Positions 1-8,659 of a DNA stretch of 64,000 nucleotides are shown one piece after another. The notes beneath the pieces were generated by a model, which worked only from the letters and a program-made list of their open reading frames with translations, searched no databases and was not told the DNA's origin. Made by a program: the position numbers and the translations under genes. The stretch comes from Alkalihalobacillus trypoxylicola. Its GTDB lineage: Bacteria; Bacillota; Bacilli; Bacillales; Bacillaceae_D. The number at the start of each line of letters is the position of its first letter. Position 1 is the stretch's first letter. Location: NCBI RefSeq assembly GCF_001590785.1, contig NZ_LTAO01000002.1:1-64000 (forward strand). Reading direction: 5' to 3'.

Positions 1-53
1 GTTTAACCGCTTCATGTTTTTCTACACTTGTAAACTTTTTTCTCACAATCAAA

Positions 54-175
54 CACCCCTATTGTTTAGATGACTGTCCAACAATAGGGGTGCAGTTCAC
101 GGACGCGAAGTGTCTTGTGGAAGCGAACAGGCGGGAACCTAAAATGGTGGAATCATTCATGGCGTATGCCCCGGA
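54..175 (+). repeat. Family A dispersed repeat, copy A1 (partial)
   Basis: A perfect 13-bp hairpin (arms 54-66 and 80-92) with no T-run is followed by the conserved right-hand module of family A: the strings GGACGCGAAGTGTCTT, GAGCGAACAGGCGGG-like and TGGAATCATTCAT also occur in the other copies. The left half seen in copies A2-A4 is missing. Bases 1-53 and 176-320 show nothing I can name. Confidence 0.75.
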
Positions 176-323
176 CTTTTCATATTTTTTATCCACTATG
201 ATACACCCGTAACTTCCACCATTGTCGTAGGACAAATCGACTGTCGAAAATTTACTCTATTCATAACATAGTTATTAAATCGGTTGTATTCCAACTGATG
301 AATCTAGTAAAGGAGGGAAATTG

Positions 324-563
324 ATGAGCTCTTGTGGATGCGGTGGTTATGGATATGATTCGGACTACGGAAATGAAAAAGGCTGGGAAAGTGACGTAAT
401 TAAAGTTTCTTATAATGGGGCGAAAGGCTGCTTTGACCCTGCGGGGAATAGATTTCCTGTACGTAGTTATGAGCTACTACAAGCAGAAAATGAGTCAATG
501 AGTGAAAAAAGAGGGAGTTTAAAAAAGCTAGCAAACTTAGCAAACCTAGAAAATCTCCTATAG
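324..563 (+). CDS. Small hypothetical protein, Cys/Gly/Tyr-rich N-terminus
   Basis: I do not recognise this 79-residue protein. An AGGAGGG ribosome binding site at 311-317 is well spaced for the ATG at 324; a TTG directly before it at 321 is too close. The N-terminus (MSSCGCGGYGYDSDYG) is rich in Cys, Gly and Tyr. The C-terminus is charged and ends in a short Leu-Ala-Asn repeat (KKLANLANLENLL). There is no signal peptide or membrane segment. It stands alone between repeat A1 and a strong hairpin, converging on the alkC-like gene. The strong ribosome binding site and following hairpin make a real gene likely. A coat-type or metal-binding small protein is possible but not shown. Confidence 0.6.
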   Translation: MSSCGCGGYGYDSDYGNEKGWESDVIKVSYNGAKGCFDPAGNRFPVRSYELLQAENESMSEKRGSLKKLANLANLENLL

Positions 564-571
564 TAATTGGT

Positions 572-605
572 CTATTCTCTAAAGAAAAGCTTCTTTAGAG
601 AATAG
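572..605. terminator. Perfect hairpin between convergent genes
   Basis: Arms 572-586 and 591-605 form a perfect 15-bp stem around the loop AAGC. The T-run after it is weak on either strand. It lies between the convergent small ORF and the alkC-like gene, so a bidirectional terminator is likely. Confidence 0.65.
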
Positions 606-616
606 TTCTATAATGG

Positions 617-1690
617 TTACGAAACAAAAAAAGATGAATGCTTTACGACTTGACCATTTATGATAAGAGATAAATAATGCTCTCCTCTATAATGAATTCT
701 TGTAGATAAATCTATAAAAGAGTGATTTCTTTGATAGGAATGAATTCCTGTAGGAAATGTCTTTTCTGTTAATTGAAAAACCTTTTTTGAATGTTTGCCG
801 TGCTTCTTTAAATAGTCTATTTTATATTCGATCCTCAATTTAGTAGGAGAGGTTGATATGTTTTCGAATGTAAAAGAGAAAGATAGGCGATCTCCGATCG
901 AAACCTTTTGATCCATCTGGAAGCTTAACAATTGAATAGCAGGATTATCTTCAAATCCAAATAAAGAAAGTGCCTCTGAGTTTCCTTGTTTTAATAGAGT
1001 GCGACAACCGTGCTTCATAATCCAATCTGTGTGTTTATGTTCATTTTTCCAAGCTTGACATAGCTCTAAAACGAGCTTCGGGTGATCCTTGGAAATATCA
1101 TTAAGGTGATTGGCTACACTTTTCCGTACATACAGACTTTCATCTCTTTTTAACTCCTCTAAAATCGGTAAAGCAGGGGAGGGATCTATTTTCAAAAAAG
1201 CAAGTGGCTTCGCCCAAGGTAGTCTCGGTCTAGAGCCCTCACTTGCTAGCCTTCTAACATGCTCATTAGCATCTTTTGACCATTCTAAAAGGATAGACAT
1301 CATTTTGGTAGGGTTTTCTTCGATATACGGTCTTACTGCAAACTCACAAGTAAAATAAGGAGTAATCTTCTTAAGAGCTTTTATTGACAATTCCCAGTTA
1401 GAAAAACCGAACACTTCTACATAATCGGGGAAAAATAAGTACCCATGACCAGCACATTTAGGTGCAATCTCCATTAAGTAAGAAATCGTTTCTTCATAAG
1501 AGCGAGCTACTTTTTCAAGAGAAAGAGTAATATGGCGAATTCGCTGTTTTAGCTCGAGAGAAGACCAATGATCGTCAAAAACAAGTGAATAAAATGTTTC
1601 TGTATCGAAGGAAGGGTTACACTTCTTGAATTCGGAAGTAAAGGGTTCTAAATATTCTTTCGTATAGAGATCTTTGATAGCGCTTGTCAT
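617..1690 (-). CDS. DNA alkylation repair protein, AlkC/AlkD-like HEAT-repeat family
   Basis: A 357-residue cytoplasmic protein whose first ~240 residues are helical HEAT-like repeats of the kind that cradle DNA in the AlkC/AlkD glycosylases, which excise alkylated bases. The stretch ASEGSRPRLPWA (around residues 150-161) is a hallmark of the AlkC branch. The last ~110 residues look like a beta-sandwich (alternating strands such as RLSFSFTFENIS), and some AlkC proteins carry an Ig-like C-terminal domain of this kind. GGAGC lies a few bases upstream of the ATG. It is a single gene, with the DUF2207 gene upstream on the same strand across a hairpin. The family assignment is firm; catalytic activity is inferred. 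Confidence 0.8.
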   Translation of the reverse strand: MTSAIKDLYTKEYLEPFTSEFKKCNPSFDTETFYSLVFDDHWSSLELKQRIRHITLSLEKVARSYEETISYLMEIAPKCAGHGYLFFPDYVEVFGFSNWELSIKALKKITPYFTCEFAVRPYIEENPTKMMSILLEWSKDANEHVRRLASEGSRPRLPWAKPLAFLKIDPSPALPILEELKRDESLYVRKSVANHLNDISKDHPKLVLELCQAWKNEHKHTDWIMKHGCRTLLKQGNSEALSLFGFEDNPAIQLLSFQMDQKVSIGDRLSFSFTFENISTSPTKLRIEYKIDYLKKHGKHSKKVFQLTEKTFPTGIHSYQRNHSFIDLSTRIHYRGEHYLSLIINGQVVKHSSFFVS

Positions 1691-1750
1691 AGAATAGCTC
1701 CTTTAAATGTTCAGTTTATGATTTTCTAAAGTTCATATCGTTATAAACGG

Positions 1751-1783
1751 TAAAATCTTCTGTGAGAGATAGCCCCACAGAAG
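1751..1783 (-). terminator. Hairpin after the DUF2207 gene
   Basis: CTTCTGTG at 1757-1764 pairs with CACAGAAG at 1776-1783. Read on the minus strand the stem is followed by ATTTTA, a weak rho-independent terminator for the gene ending at 1809. Confidence 0.5.
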
Positions 1784-1808
1784 AAGTTCGTGAAAATAAG
1801 CTTATCGA

Positions 1809-3503
1809 TTAAAAAGCTCCACTACCACCGCCACCACCACCTGCTCCTGTTCCTGAACCGCTAGTAGAGTTAGATGATGCACTCACTACATGTTGATTGG
1901 CATTATGAAAGCTTAAAGAAGTAATACCAGCCATATAGACAAATGATTGTAAAGGATCATAATTAGAATTGAAATCATTTGATGAAGCTTTAAATGCTTG
2001 AACAAGCTTGTCATTTGCTTGTTTAAATTTTTTATTTTTAGTACCCATATTAAAGATGACGGCTTTCTTTAAATCTTCTCGTTCCCAATTATTCCAATTG
2101 TTTTGTTCATCTTCAAAAAAACGCTGTTGAAACTGCTCCAACTCATGATTGAGCATTTCTCCGTTAACCGATTTAGCAGTATAAAAAATTGCAAAAAACA
2201 TAAAGAATAGAATAGAGAAAAGTGTGAGTACGAAATAAAGAATTAAATCATGAATTGGGTAGATTACCACTAGTGGTAATAAAGAAATTGAAACAAATCC
2301 AGCAAACCATCTAGGTTTCGCTCTGTTATTGATTAATTGCGCACTTTTCACTTCTTCTTTTACTTTTTGTACCCATTTAGTGAAGCTTTGATTGTAGCTA
2401 TCATGATTTTCTTCATTTTTTGTGTAATCTGTTAGCTGGTCTACGTGAAACTCAGTTCCATTACCGATTGTATTAAACAACCAATCAATTAAATGTCGTT
2501 CATGTGGTAATGTATCTTCTTTTGATAGTAACTGAAAATGCTTTTCGCCTACTTCCTTAATTTTTCCTTTTCGTAATAAATCTAGTAAAGATGCGGCAAC
2601 TGCTTCTGGATGAAGCTGCTGGTAATTAGAAAAGTAAATCGTTGCTGGTAGGCTTAGCTTATTAAATAACGAAGAGTTCGAGCCCTGTAATAGAGATATC
2701 ATCTTCATTTTATTTTTCTTTTTATAAGATACAGCTAATAGAATGAACAGGCATGCTATCGCGAGAATAACAACAAAGAAAACGGGACTTACATTTTCAA
2801 GAAAAAGCTTTCTTTCTGCTTTTCTCTCAACTGCTAGTATATTATTATTTTGTTCCTGAAGAAGCTTCTCTTTCATGAGTGTATCTGTTGCTAATCCACT
2901 TTCAAAAAGCTCTTGATTGTAGGCTACACGAATATCGCCTTTTGAACCTGAAGGAAGAAAGCCAAAATCAAATAGGACTGAACCATTATCAAGGGTCGAT
3001 TCCTTCATGAAAGCTTCATCATAACCGAAAGCAATGACTTCGTTCGTTTCTTCAGGGGGATGAACGGTAATCGTTAAATTTTCATAATCTGATTCATTAG
3101 AGCTATCAAAGAATGGCCAATAAAATTCTGCAATATCCTGATAAACATCAATACCATTTTCGATCGTATAAGTAATCGTCAGGTGAACAGACTCATCCTC
3201 GCCTCCTCGATAGATTTTGTATAGGTCTTCATCCATAGATACCTCTAGGGAAGAGCCTTCCTCGAAAGCTTCAACATTAATAATATCTGTATTTCTTTGC
3301 GGAGTTAATGTTCTTGTCATCCCGTTAAATTCGCCATCGAAGATATAATGGTGACGCTCTTCTACGAACGTTTCTCCATTTTCCTGTAAATAAGCGTCGA
3401 TTTCAACTTGCTCAATGGTGAAATCAACAGCAGAAACGATAGTAGGAAAAAACATAAGGCTGATGCTAAAGCTACATAGTAATAGGAGCTTTTTAATAGA
3501 CAT
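1809..3503 (-). CDS. DUF2207 domain-containing membrane protein
   Basis: This 564-residue protein has the DUF2207 family layout. A signal peptide (residues 1-25, ending around VSA) leads an extracellular beta-rich domain to about residue 230. A membrane helix follows at ~240-260, then a cytoplasmic stretch, a pair of membrane helices around 400-445, and a Gly/Ser-rich tail ending GGGGGGSGAF that is typical of the family. The function of DUF2207 proteins is unknown. A strong GGAGGAGT site precedes the ATG. It diverges from the sigma-W-preceded ydbST pair, so an envelope role is plausible but unproven. Confidence 0.85.
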   Translation of the reverse strand: MSIKKLLLLCSFSISLMFFPTIVSAVDFTIEQVEIDAYLQENGETFVEERHHYIFDGEFNGMTRTLTPQRNTDIINVEAFEEGSSLEVSMDEDLYKIYRGGEDESVHLTITYTIENGIDVYQDIAEFYWPFFDSSNESDYENLTITVHPPEETNEVIAFGYDEAFMKESTLDNGSVLFDFGFLPSGSKGDIRVAYNQELFESGLATDTLMKEKLLQEQNNNILAVERKAERKLFLENVSPVFFVVILAIACLFILLAVSYKKKNKMKMISLLQGSNSSLFNKLSLPATIYFSNYQQLHPEAVAASLLDLLRKGKIKEVGEKHFQLLSKEDTLPHERHLIDWLFNTIGNGTEFHVDQLTDYTKNEENHDSYNQSFTKWVQKVKEEVKSAQLINNRAKPRWFAGFVSISLLPLVVIYPIHDLILYFVLTLFSILFFMFFAIFYTAKSVNGEMLNHELEQFQQRFFEDEQNNWNNWEREDLKKAVIFNMGTKNKKFKQANDKLVQAFKASSNDFNSNYDPLQSFVYMAGITSLSFHNANQHVVSASSNSTSGSGTGAGGGGGGSGAF

Positions 3504-3634
3504 ATAAATACTCCTCCTTTTTTATTCACTATATATTTACGTTATTAAAGTCATTAGGTTTCAGATTTATAGAAGTGACTCATTTTGTCGATGTGCTTAT
3601 GTTTATTATATAATATTAGTGAAACAGCAAGAAA

Positions 3635-3661
3635 TGAAACTTTTCCCTTTTGTGATCCGTA
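3635..3661 (+). promoter_or_regulatory. Sigma-W-type promoter of ydbST
   Basis: TGAAAC at 3635-3640, a 17-nt spacer and CGTA at 3658-3661 match the B. subtilis sigma-W consensus exactly. It lies 74 bp before the ydbS start. The B. subtilis ydbST operon is in the sigma-W (cell-envelope stress) regulon, so site and gene agree. Confidence 0.8.
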
Positions 3662-3735
3662 AAGTAATAAAGGATACAATACATAAATCTTCATGCTTCA
3701 TAAATTGATTCTTATACAGAAAGAGGCGTCTAAAA

Positions 3736-4278
3736 ATGTTTAATTCAATACAGGAACCTAGCCAAAAGATTTCAAAAGATGCAATTAAAATTTGGAGAGT
3801 AACAGCGCTCATTACGCACACTATTTCCATTCTGGTTTTAGGTGTGATTCTATTCTTACAACAGCGCTTTGAATGGTTTGATTGGATTTTTTATGTAGCA
3901 ATTATACTTATTGTCATTGAAGTGTTATACGGTATTTATGCAGCCTTTATTCGGCCGATGCTATTACAAAAAACGTGGAGATATGAGGTAGATCAAGAAT
4001 ATATTCAGTTAAAACATGGTATTTTTGTAAAGGTTCATTTAATCGTACCTATGGTAAAGGTGCAATATGTTAATACGAACCAGGGACCTCTTTTAAGAAG
4101 ATATCAGCTATCGACATTGACGATAGGAACAACAGCCTCTACTCATGAGATTCCAGCTATTCCAGAGGAAACGGCAAAAGAATTGCGAATGAAAATTGCT
4201 ATGCTAGCTAATTTAAGTGAAGCTGAGGATATAGAAGAAGAAGTATCGGAGGAGGAAGTTCAGCATGAGCAACGATGA
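3736..4278 (+). CDS. ydbS: YdbS-like PH-domain membrane protein
   Basis: A 180-residue protein with two membrane helices (about residues 22-44 and 52-74), then a bacterial PH-like (bPH2/DUF304) domain, with QEYIQLKHGIFVK and a typical VPMVKVQYVNTNQGPLLRRYQL segment, and an acidic C-terminal tail. It overlaps the next gene by 14 nt, so the two are translationally coupled as in ydbST of B. subtilis. There the pair is sigma-W-dependent and reported to protect against certain bacteriocin-type peptides. The sigma-W-type promoter upstream supports the same role here, by inference. Confidence 0.85.
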   Translation: MFNSIQEPSQKISKDAIKIWRVTALITHTISILVLGVILFLQQRFEWFDWIFYVAIILIVIEVLYGIYAAFIRPMLLQKTWRYEVDQEYIQLKHGIFVKVHLIVPMVKVQYVNTNQGPLLRRYQLSTLTIGTTASTHEIPAIPEETAKELRMKIAMLANLSEAEDIEEEVSEEEVQHEQR

Positions 4279-5812
4279 AGCGACTACAAATGAAGAAGCT
4301 AAGCGTTTTCGACTACATCCTCTGACCATTTTGTTCTCACTTGGAAAATCGGTTAAAGATTTTATTATTCCGATTGTCATTATTTTCGTTTTGAATAATG
4401 GAGAATCGATGTTTACCTATTATGCAAGAATAGCAATAGGGCTCTTTTTTCTCTATATTCTCATCTCCTCTTTTCTACATTGGCTAAATTTTCGTTACAG
4501 CTTCAATAATAATGAGCTCCAGGTAAATCAAGGCCGTTTTGTTCGGAAGAAACGTTTTATTCAGCTTGAAAAAATTCAAGGTGTGCAATTAAACACTCAT
4601 TTTTTATACCGTCCTTTTGGTCTTACATCTGTTACTTTAGACACGGCAGCAAGCTCGAGTGATGCCTCGATCAAATTGGAGCTTATTAAAAGAAGTGAAG
4701 CAGAATACATCAAAAAGTATATTGCTAGCTACAATGAGAAACCGCAAGATGATGAGAGTTCAATCGAGAATGATACCGAAATTGGCGAAGGGGCGTCTGT
4801 CAAACAAAAGCCAGAAAAAACGCTTCATTATAAAATAAGAGGGAAGGATATTGTATTTGCTGCCTTTACCTCTACTAGCTTTATAGCATTAATTCCAATT
4901 TTGTTTGGTCTTTTCTCACAGTTTGGAGATTTTATAAATGTCGAGGAATATGTAACAGAAGCTTATCAAATGGTTAGTCAAACTGTGGTTCTTCTAGTAA
5001 TCACTATTATTGGCTTAATTATCATTTCATTATTGTTTGGGTTGGTAACCACTTATCTAACCTATGGAAATTATCAGGTCGAAGCGAATGAAGAAAGAAT
5101 TTTTGTGAAAAAAGGAGTTCTGACTCAATCAGAATGGACAATTGCTAAAAAGAAGGTTCAAGCGGTGAAGTTTACGAAGACCTTTGTAAGAAGATGGTTT
5201 GGTATTGTAGGAGTTGAGCTCGTATGTGCAGGATCGTACGGAGATGATAAGGTAGAATCAACGATGCTTGTTCCTTTTATGTCTGAGAAAAAAGCGATGA
5301 AGCTTTTACCAGAAGTATTACCAGAGTTTCAGGTGGAAGAGAATATGAATAAATTACCTAAGCAAGCTTTGTACCTTAAGCTATTGCGACCGAGCTATTT
5401 TTGGTTGATTGCTACAGCAGTACTTATTATTTTTTGGAGTGACAAATGGTACTTTTCACCAATTCTACTAGCCGTCATTATTCTACTTCGTATTGCTGAT
5501 TATGTTCATAGCCGTTACGGGTTGTTTCATCCTTTTATTCAGATGCGATCAGGTTCGTTTTCGGTAGAAATGTTTCTTGCTGAAAAGAGGAAAATTGAAG
5601 AGTTATCGATATCTCAATCGAAGCTACAGAAGCTGTTCGGCCTCTCTACGTTAAAAATAGCAACGAGAGGAACACCGGTACAGCATGCCGATATTCAAGA
5701 CATTCCTTTAAGTGAAGCGATACGTTATTATGAATGGTACGCAGAAGGTAGAGCGAAGAAATCGTTGTCACAGAACGAACAGGTTTCTTCTATATCTAAT
5801 TTTGTTCAGTAG
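4265..5812 (+). CDS. ydbT: YdbT-like PH-domain membrane protein
   Basis: A 515-residue partner of YdbS. It has an N-terminal helical pair (about 25-70), a PH-like domain (FSFNNNELQVNQGRFVRKKRFI region), a charged linker near 160-190 with many Asp, Glu and Lys, a second helical pair (~200-265), a second PH-like domain, another membrane pair around 375-400, and a third PH-like segment at the end. Its SD GGAGGAAG lies inside ydbS. Three repeated membrane/PH modules are usual for YdbT. Its role in envelope defence is inferred from the B. subtilis pair. Confidence 0.85.
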   Translation: MSNDEATTNEEAKRFRLHPLTILFSLGKSVKDFIIPIVIIFVLNNGESMFTYYARIAIGLFFLYILISSFLHWLNFRYSFNNNELQVNQGRFVRKKRFIQLEKIQGVQLNTHFLYRPFGLTSVTLDTAASSSDASIKLELIKRSEAEYIKKYIASYNEKPQDDESSIENDTEIGEGASVKQKPEKTLHYKIRGKDIVFAAFTSTSFIALIPILFGLFSQFGDFINVEEYVTEAYQMVSQTVVLLVITIIGLIIISLLFGLVTTYLTYGNYQVEANEERIFVKKGVLTQSEWTIAKKKVQAVKFTKTFVRRWFGIVGVELVCAGSYGDDKVESTMLVPFMSEKKAMKLLPEVLPEFQVEENMNKLPKQALYLKLLRPSYFWLIATAVLIIFWSDKWYFSPILLAVIILLRIADYVHSRYGLFHPFIQMRSGSFSVEMFLAEKRKIEELSISQSKLQKLFGLSTLKIATRGTPVQHADIQDIPLSEAIRYYEWYAEGRAKKSLSQNEQVSSISNFVQ

Positions 5813-5862
5813 CCTATAAAGGTGTAAAATAGAAAGATATTATATATAAAAGGATTGAGTTT

Positions 5863-6612
5863 ATGATTACTTTAAAGTCAAAAAGAGAGATTGAATTAAT
5901 GCATGAAGCAGGAAAGCTTTTGGCAGAGTGTCATAAAGAAATAACAAAACAAATTGAACCAGGTATGACAACAATGGAAATCGATGCATTTGTAGAACGT
6001 TTTTTACAGGAGAATGGAGCAACTCCAGAACAAAAAGGATATCAAGGATATAAATATGCTACGTGTGCATCTATAAATGATGAGATATGTCATGGCTTTC
6101 CAAGGAAAAAGAAGCTTATTTCTGGGGATATAGTAACGATTGATATGGTGGTTAATCTAAATGGAGCTCTTGCAGATTCGGCATGGACGTATCCAGTAGG
6201 GAAAATTGACGAGAAAACAGAAAAGCTCTTAGATGTAACGAAACGATCATTAGAATTAGGGATTCAACAAGCGGTCGTTGGCAATCGAACAGGTGACATC
6301 GGTCATGCTATCCAAGCCTATGCAGAAGGAGAGGGCTTCTCTGTTGTTCGTGATTTTACTGGGCATGGGATTGGTCCTACCTTACATGAAGAGCCACAAA
6401 TTCTCCATTACGGTCAGCCAGGAAAAGGTATTCGCTTGAAGGAAGGTATGGTTATTACGATTGAACCTATGATAAATGAAGGGAAATGGCAAAGTAAGAT
6501 GGATAGAAATGGGTGGACAGCGCGAACAGTTGATGGAAAACGCTCCGCTCAATATGAGCATACTTTAGCTATAACGAAGGATGGTCCACTTATTTTAACA
6601 GCTCAATTGTAA
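5863..6612 (+). CDS. map: Type I methionine aminopeptidase
   Basis: Removes the initiator methionine from nascent proteins in the cytoplasm. The 249-residue protein has the pita-bread fold metal ligands in register: D94, D105, H168, E201 and E232, with H77 as the usual substrate-contact histidine. Length and lack of an N-terminal extension match the compact bacterial enzymes, and it resembles the second Bacillus enzyme (YflG type) rather than the ribosomal-operon Map. It lies 50 nt downstream of ydbT with its own AAAAGGA site and ends at a clear terminator. Catalytic residues are complete, so activity is expected. Confidence 0.92.
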   Translation: MITLKSKREIELMHEAGKLLAECHKEITKQIEPGMTTMEIDAFVERFLQENGATPEQKGYQGYKYATCASINDEICHGFPRKKKLISGDIVTIDMVVNLNGALADSAWTYPVGKIDEKTEKLLDVTKRSLELGIQQAVVGNRTGDIGHAIQAYAEGEGFSVVRDFTGHGIGPTLHEEPQILHYGQPGKGIRLKEGMVITIEPMINEGKWQSKMDRNGWTARTVDGKRSAQYEHTLAITKDGPLILTAQL

Positions 6613-6634
6613 TGTAGCATTTATAAATGATGGT

Positions 6635-6684
6635 GGCATTATCAAGGTTTTTCTTTGGGAAAACACAATGATAATGCCTTTTTT
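6635..6684 (+). terminator. Rho-independent terminator after map
   Basis: GGCATTATCA at 6635-6644 pairs with TGATAATGCC at 6669-6678, followed by six Ts. Confidence 0.85.
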
Positions 6685-6785
6685 GAATAATTAAGGAGTT
6701 GAACTAATGCTTTATTTCAGCCTCTCAAATTCATTTACCATGCTGTAAGCAGTAAAGAATTTTCTGAAATGGAGTTGAAAATGAT

Positions 6786-7406
6786 ATGGATTATGATTTT
6801 TACATCAACCCTAATCATTGGATTGGTGGATTTTATGAGCTTTCAATTGAATATAACCGCTCAGGACATAACAAAAGAGTAAATGATGGATTTGCTGCTT
6901 TATGTAAAAGTCATTACTTCAATGGAGTTTGGGAAAATAAAAAGGATTATCAAAAGAAATCGATCTCTTTACCAATAAATATCCAAAAAGATAGTGTTAC
7001 GTCATTTTACGGCACGTTATCTCTTTCAAATTCAAAGGAGGAGGTACTTCCTTGTGCGATTACGGTTATTAGGGTGGAAGGTGAGTCTGATTGGTTAGAT
7101 ATTGCAATCCCACAAGCTGCAATTGAGAAGAGATTTCCTTATAAATATCCCCTTACAATTGAGCTAAACCCTTGGTTAAAGAAAGTTAATGAACGGTATA
7201 CACAATTGGCAGAACTAATATATTGCAGTTCCCCATTTGATTTGGCGATAATAGGTGAGGAAATTTCAGGCCATACAAATCAAGAAAATATTACTTATGA
7301 GGTTATGAAAAATATAACCTGTATACTTCCAATTCATTTGCAAGACCGATTTGGAGTAAAAGAGAAAGGAAAAGAGCTGTCAAATCAACTGAAAATTTTT
7401 GACTAG
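6786..7406 (+). CDS. Hypothetical protein, 206 residues
   Basis: I do not recognise this soluble, cytoplasmic-looking protein. It has many aromatic residues at the N-terminus (MDYDFYINPNHWIGGFYEL) and no signal peptide, membrane helix or known catalytic motif. A terminator overlaps its stop codon. The nearest SD (GGAG) is better placed for an out-of-frame 33-codon reading frame starting at the ATG at 6781, so either the spacing is long or a short leader is translated first. Free-standing between map and the convergent DUF3900 gene. An immunity-type or DUF protein is possible; nothing in the sequence decides it. Confidence 0.65.
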   Translation: MDYDFYINPNHWIGGFYELSIEYNRSGHNKRVNDGFAALCKSHYFNGVWENKKDYQKKSISLPINIQKDSVTSFYGTLSLSNSKEEVLPCAITVIRVEGESDWLDIAIPQAAIEKRFPYKYPLTIELNPWLKKVNERYTQLAELIYCSSPFDLAIIGEEISGHTNQENITYEVMKNITCILPIHLQDRFGVKEKGKELSNQLKIFD

Positions 7407-7415
7407 CTCTTTTTT
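7371..7415 (+). terminator. Terminator overlapping the stop of the 206-residue ORF
   Basis: AAAGAGCT at 7371-7378 and the nearby TCAAA pair with TTTGA and AGCTCTTT downstream. A run of six Ts ends the stem. Confidence 0.75.
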
Positions 7416-7434
7416 CATTTAGGATAAAAGTATT

Positions 7435-8493
7435 TTAAAACGATTGAATTTTCTTTAATACATTTTCTAAATCGTCTGGCTTTAGGAACTCAATTGGAGA
7501 GACTCCTTTTTCAAACGTTATAGAATCTGCTTGGATGATTAAGGTATAACGGCCATTTACTTTTGCTATATGAATGTGCTCACCAAAATCAGCTAGATTC
7601 GCTTTAATTTCTGTGTCTCCTAATTTCATTTTGAATTCAGCTTCTGGCGTATGCTCAATAATTTGGGAGGTAGCTTCTATTACTTGGTGTTGATCAAGAC
7701 GCTCGCTTAATTCTCTTTTTTCGCTCGCTTCCCATATTTCGAGCTCATGCTCGAATTGTTGCTTCTCTTCTACTGTGCCTTGGAATTCTTCTTTAACATG
7801 CTCTTGAACCATTTGAAGTACTTGGGTTTTTAGAATAGAAGGCATAGCCTCTCCGTATTCTACATGCTTCAAAAAATCTTCGAAATATCTGGCATGAGAA
7901 GCTTGATGAATTTTAACTTCAGCCTCTTCTATCATTCCATCCTCAGGCATGAAAGGATATTGTATCGATTTCATGTTTTTCGTTGTAATCGCATGCTCGA
8001 CTTTTTTTATTAAAGATGAAGCATCAGATATGGTAGCTACCTTAGGTTCAAAATCACATTTCATAATAAATACGAATGGGTCATCAAAAAATTTCCTCGG
8101 AACAGCTGAAGCGACAAGAAAGGCACCACCACGTACGGCACTCGTTTCTAAATAAATACGAATAAATTTTTCTGACGCAAATTGAAATTCACTTTTGGTC
8201 TCAGCGGCTCGTGCTTGATGAAATAAATTGTAATTAGAATTAGAATCTAAAGGATAGCCTGCCTCTGTTACAAATCGACCAATTTTTGTTGGCACCTGCT
8301 CTGATTTAGGATGACGCTCCACTTTTCTTTTGACAATTTTCTGGAGCTCTCCATCAAGAAATTCCTTTAAGGAGCTTTCTTCAAATTCCTCTGTATTCAT
8401 GGTTTGAAAATGCTTAAAGCGCTTTTGTGTTTCTTCTTCTTTTCCATCTATTTCAACTACGTAAAAAGACAAAAATTGAATGTTAAAATCCAT
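7435..8493 (-). CDS. DUF3900 domain-containing protein
   Basis: A 352-residue soluble protein of the Bacillus DUF3900 family, function unknown. The start is set at the ATG at 8493 because AAGGTGAGG sits six bases before it; an upstream GTG at 8505 lies inside that ribosome binding site. It is rich in Glu and Lys with a helical central part (about 190-270, coiled-coil-like heptads) and a beta-rich end. There is no signal peptide. It is monocistronic, converging on the 206-residue ORF and divergent from the cyclophilin gene. Family recognition is from memory of the overall sequence, so moderately sure. Confidence 0.7.
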   Translation of the reverse strand: MDFNIQFLSFYVVEIDGKEEETQKRFKHFQTMNTEEFEESSLKEFLDGELQKIVKRKVERHPKSEQVPTKIGRFVTEAGYPLDSNSNYNLFHQARAAETKSEFQFASEKFIRIYLETSAVRGGAFLVASAVPRKFFDDPFVFIMKCDFEPKVATISDASSLIKKVEHAITTKNMKSIQYPFMPEDGMIEEAEVKIHQASHARYFEDFLKHVEYGEAMPSILKTQVLQMVQEHVKEEFQGTVEEKQQFEHELEIWEASEKRELSERLDQHQVIEATSQIIEHTPEAEFKMKLGDTEIKANLADFGEHIHIAKVNGRYTLIIQADSITFEKGVSPIEFLKPDDLENVLKKIQSF

Positions 8494-8659
8494 ATGCAAC
8501 CTCACCTTACGTTCACTTATAAACTATTATGTTCAATTCATTCAGTATAGAAGATTGCATTTTTTGCGTCAATTTTTATTCTAATCTATGAATTTTTGAC
8601 TTCAAAGAGCGAATAGGATATTCTTTTGAACAGATAGTACAGGAAGGGAGTTAGATGAG

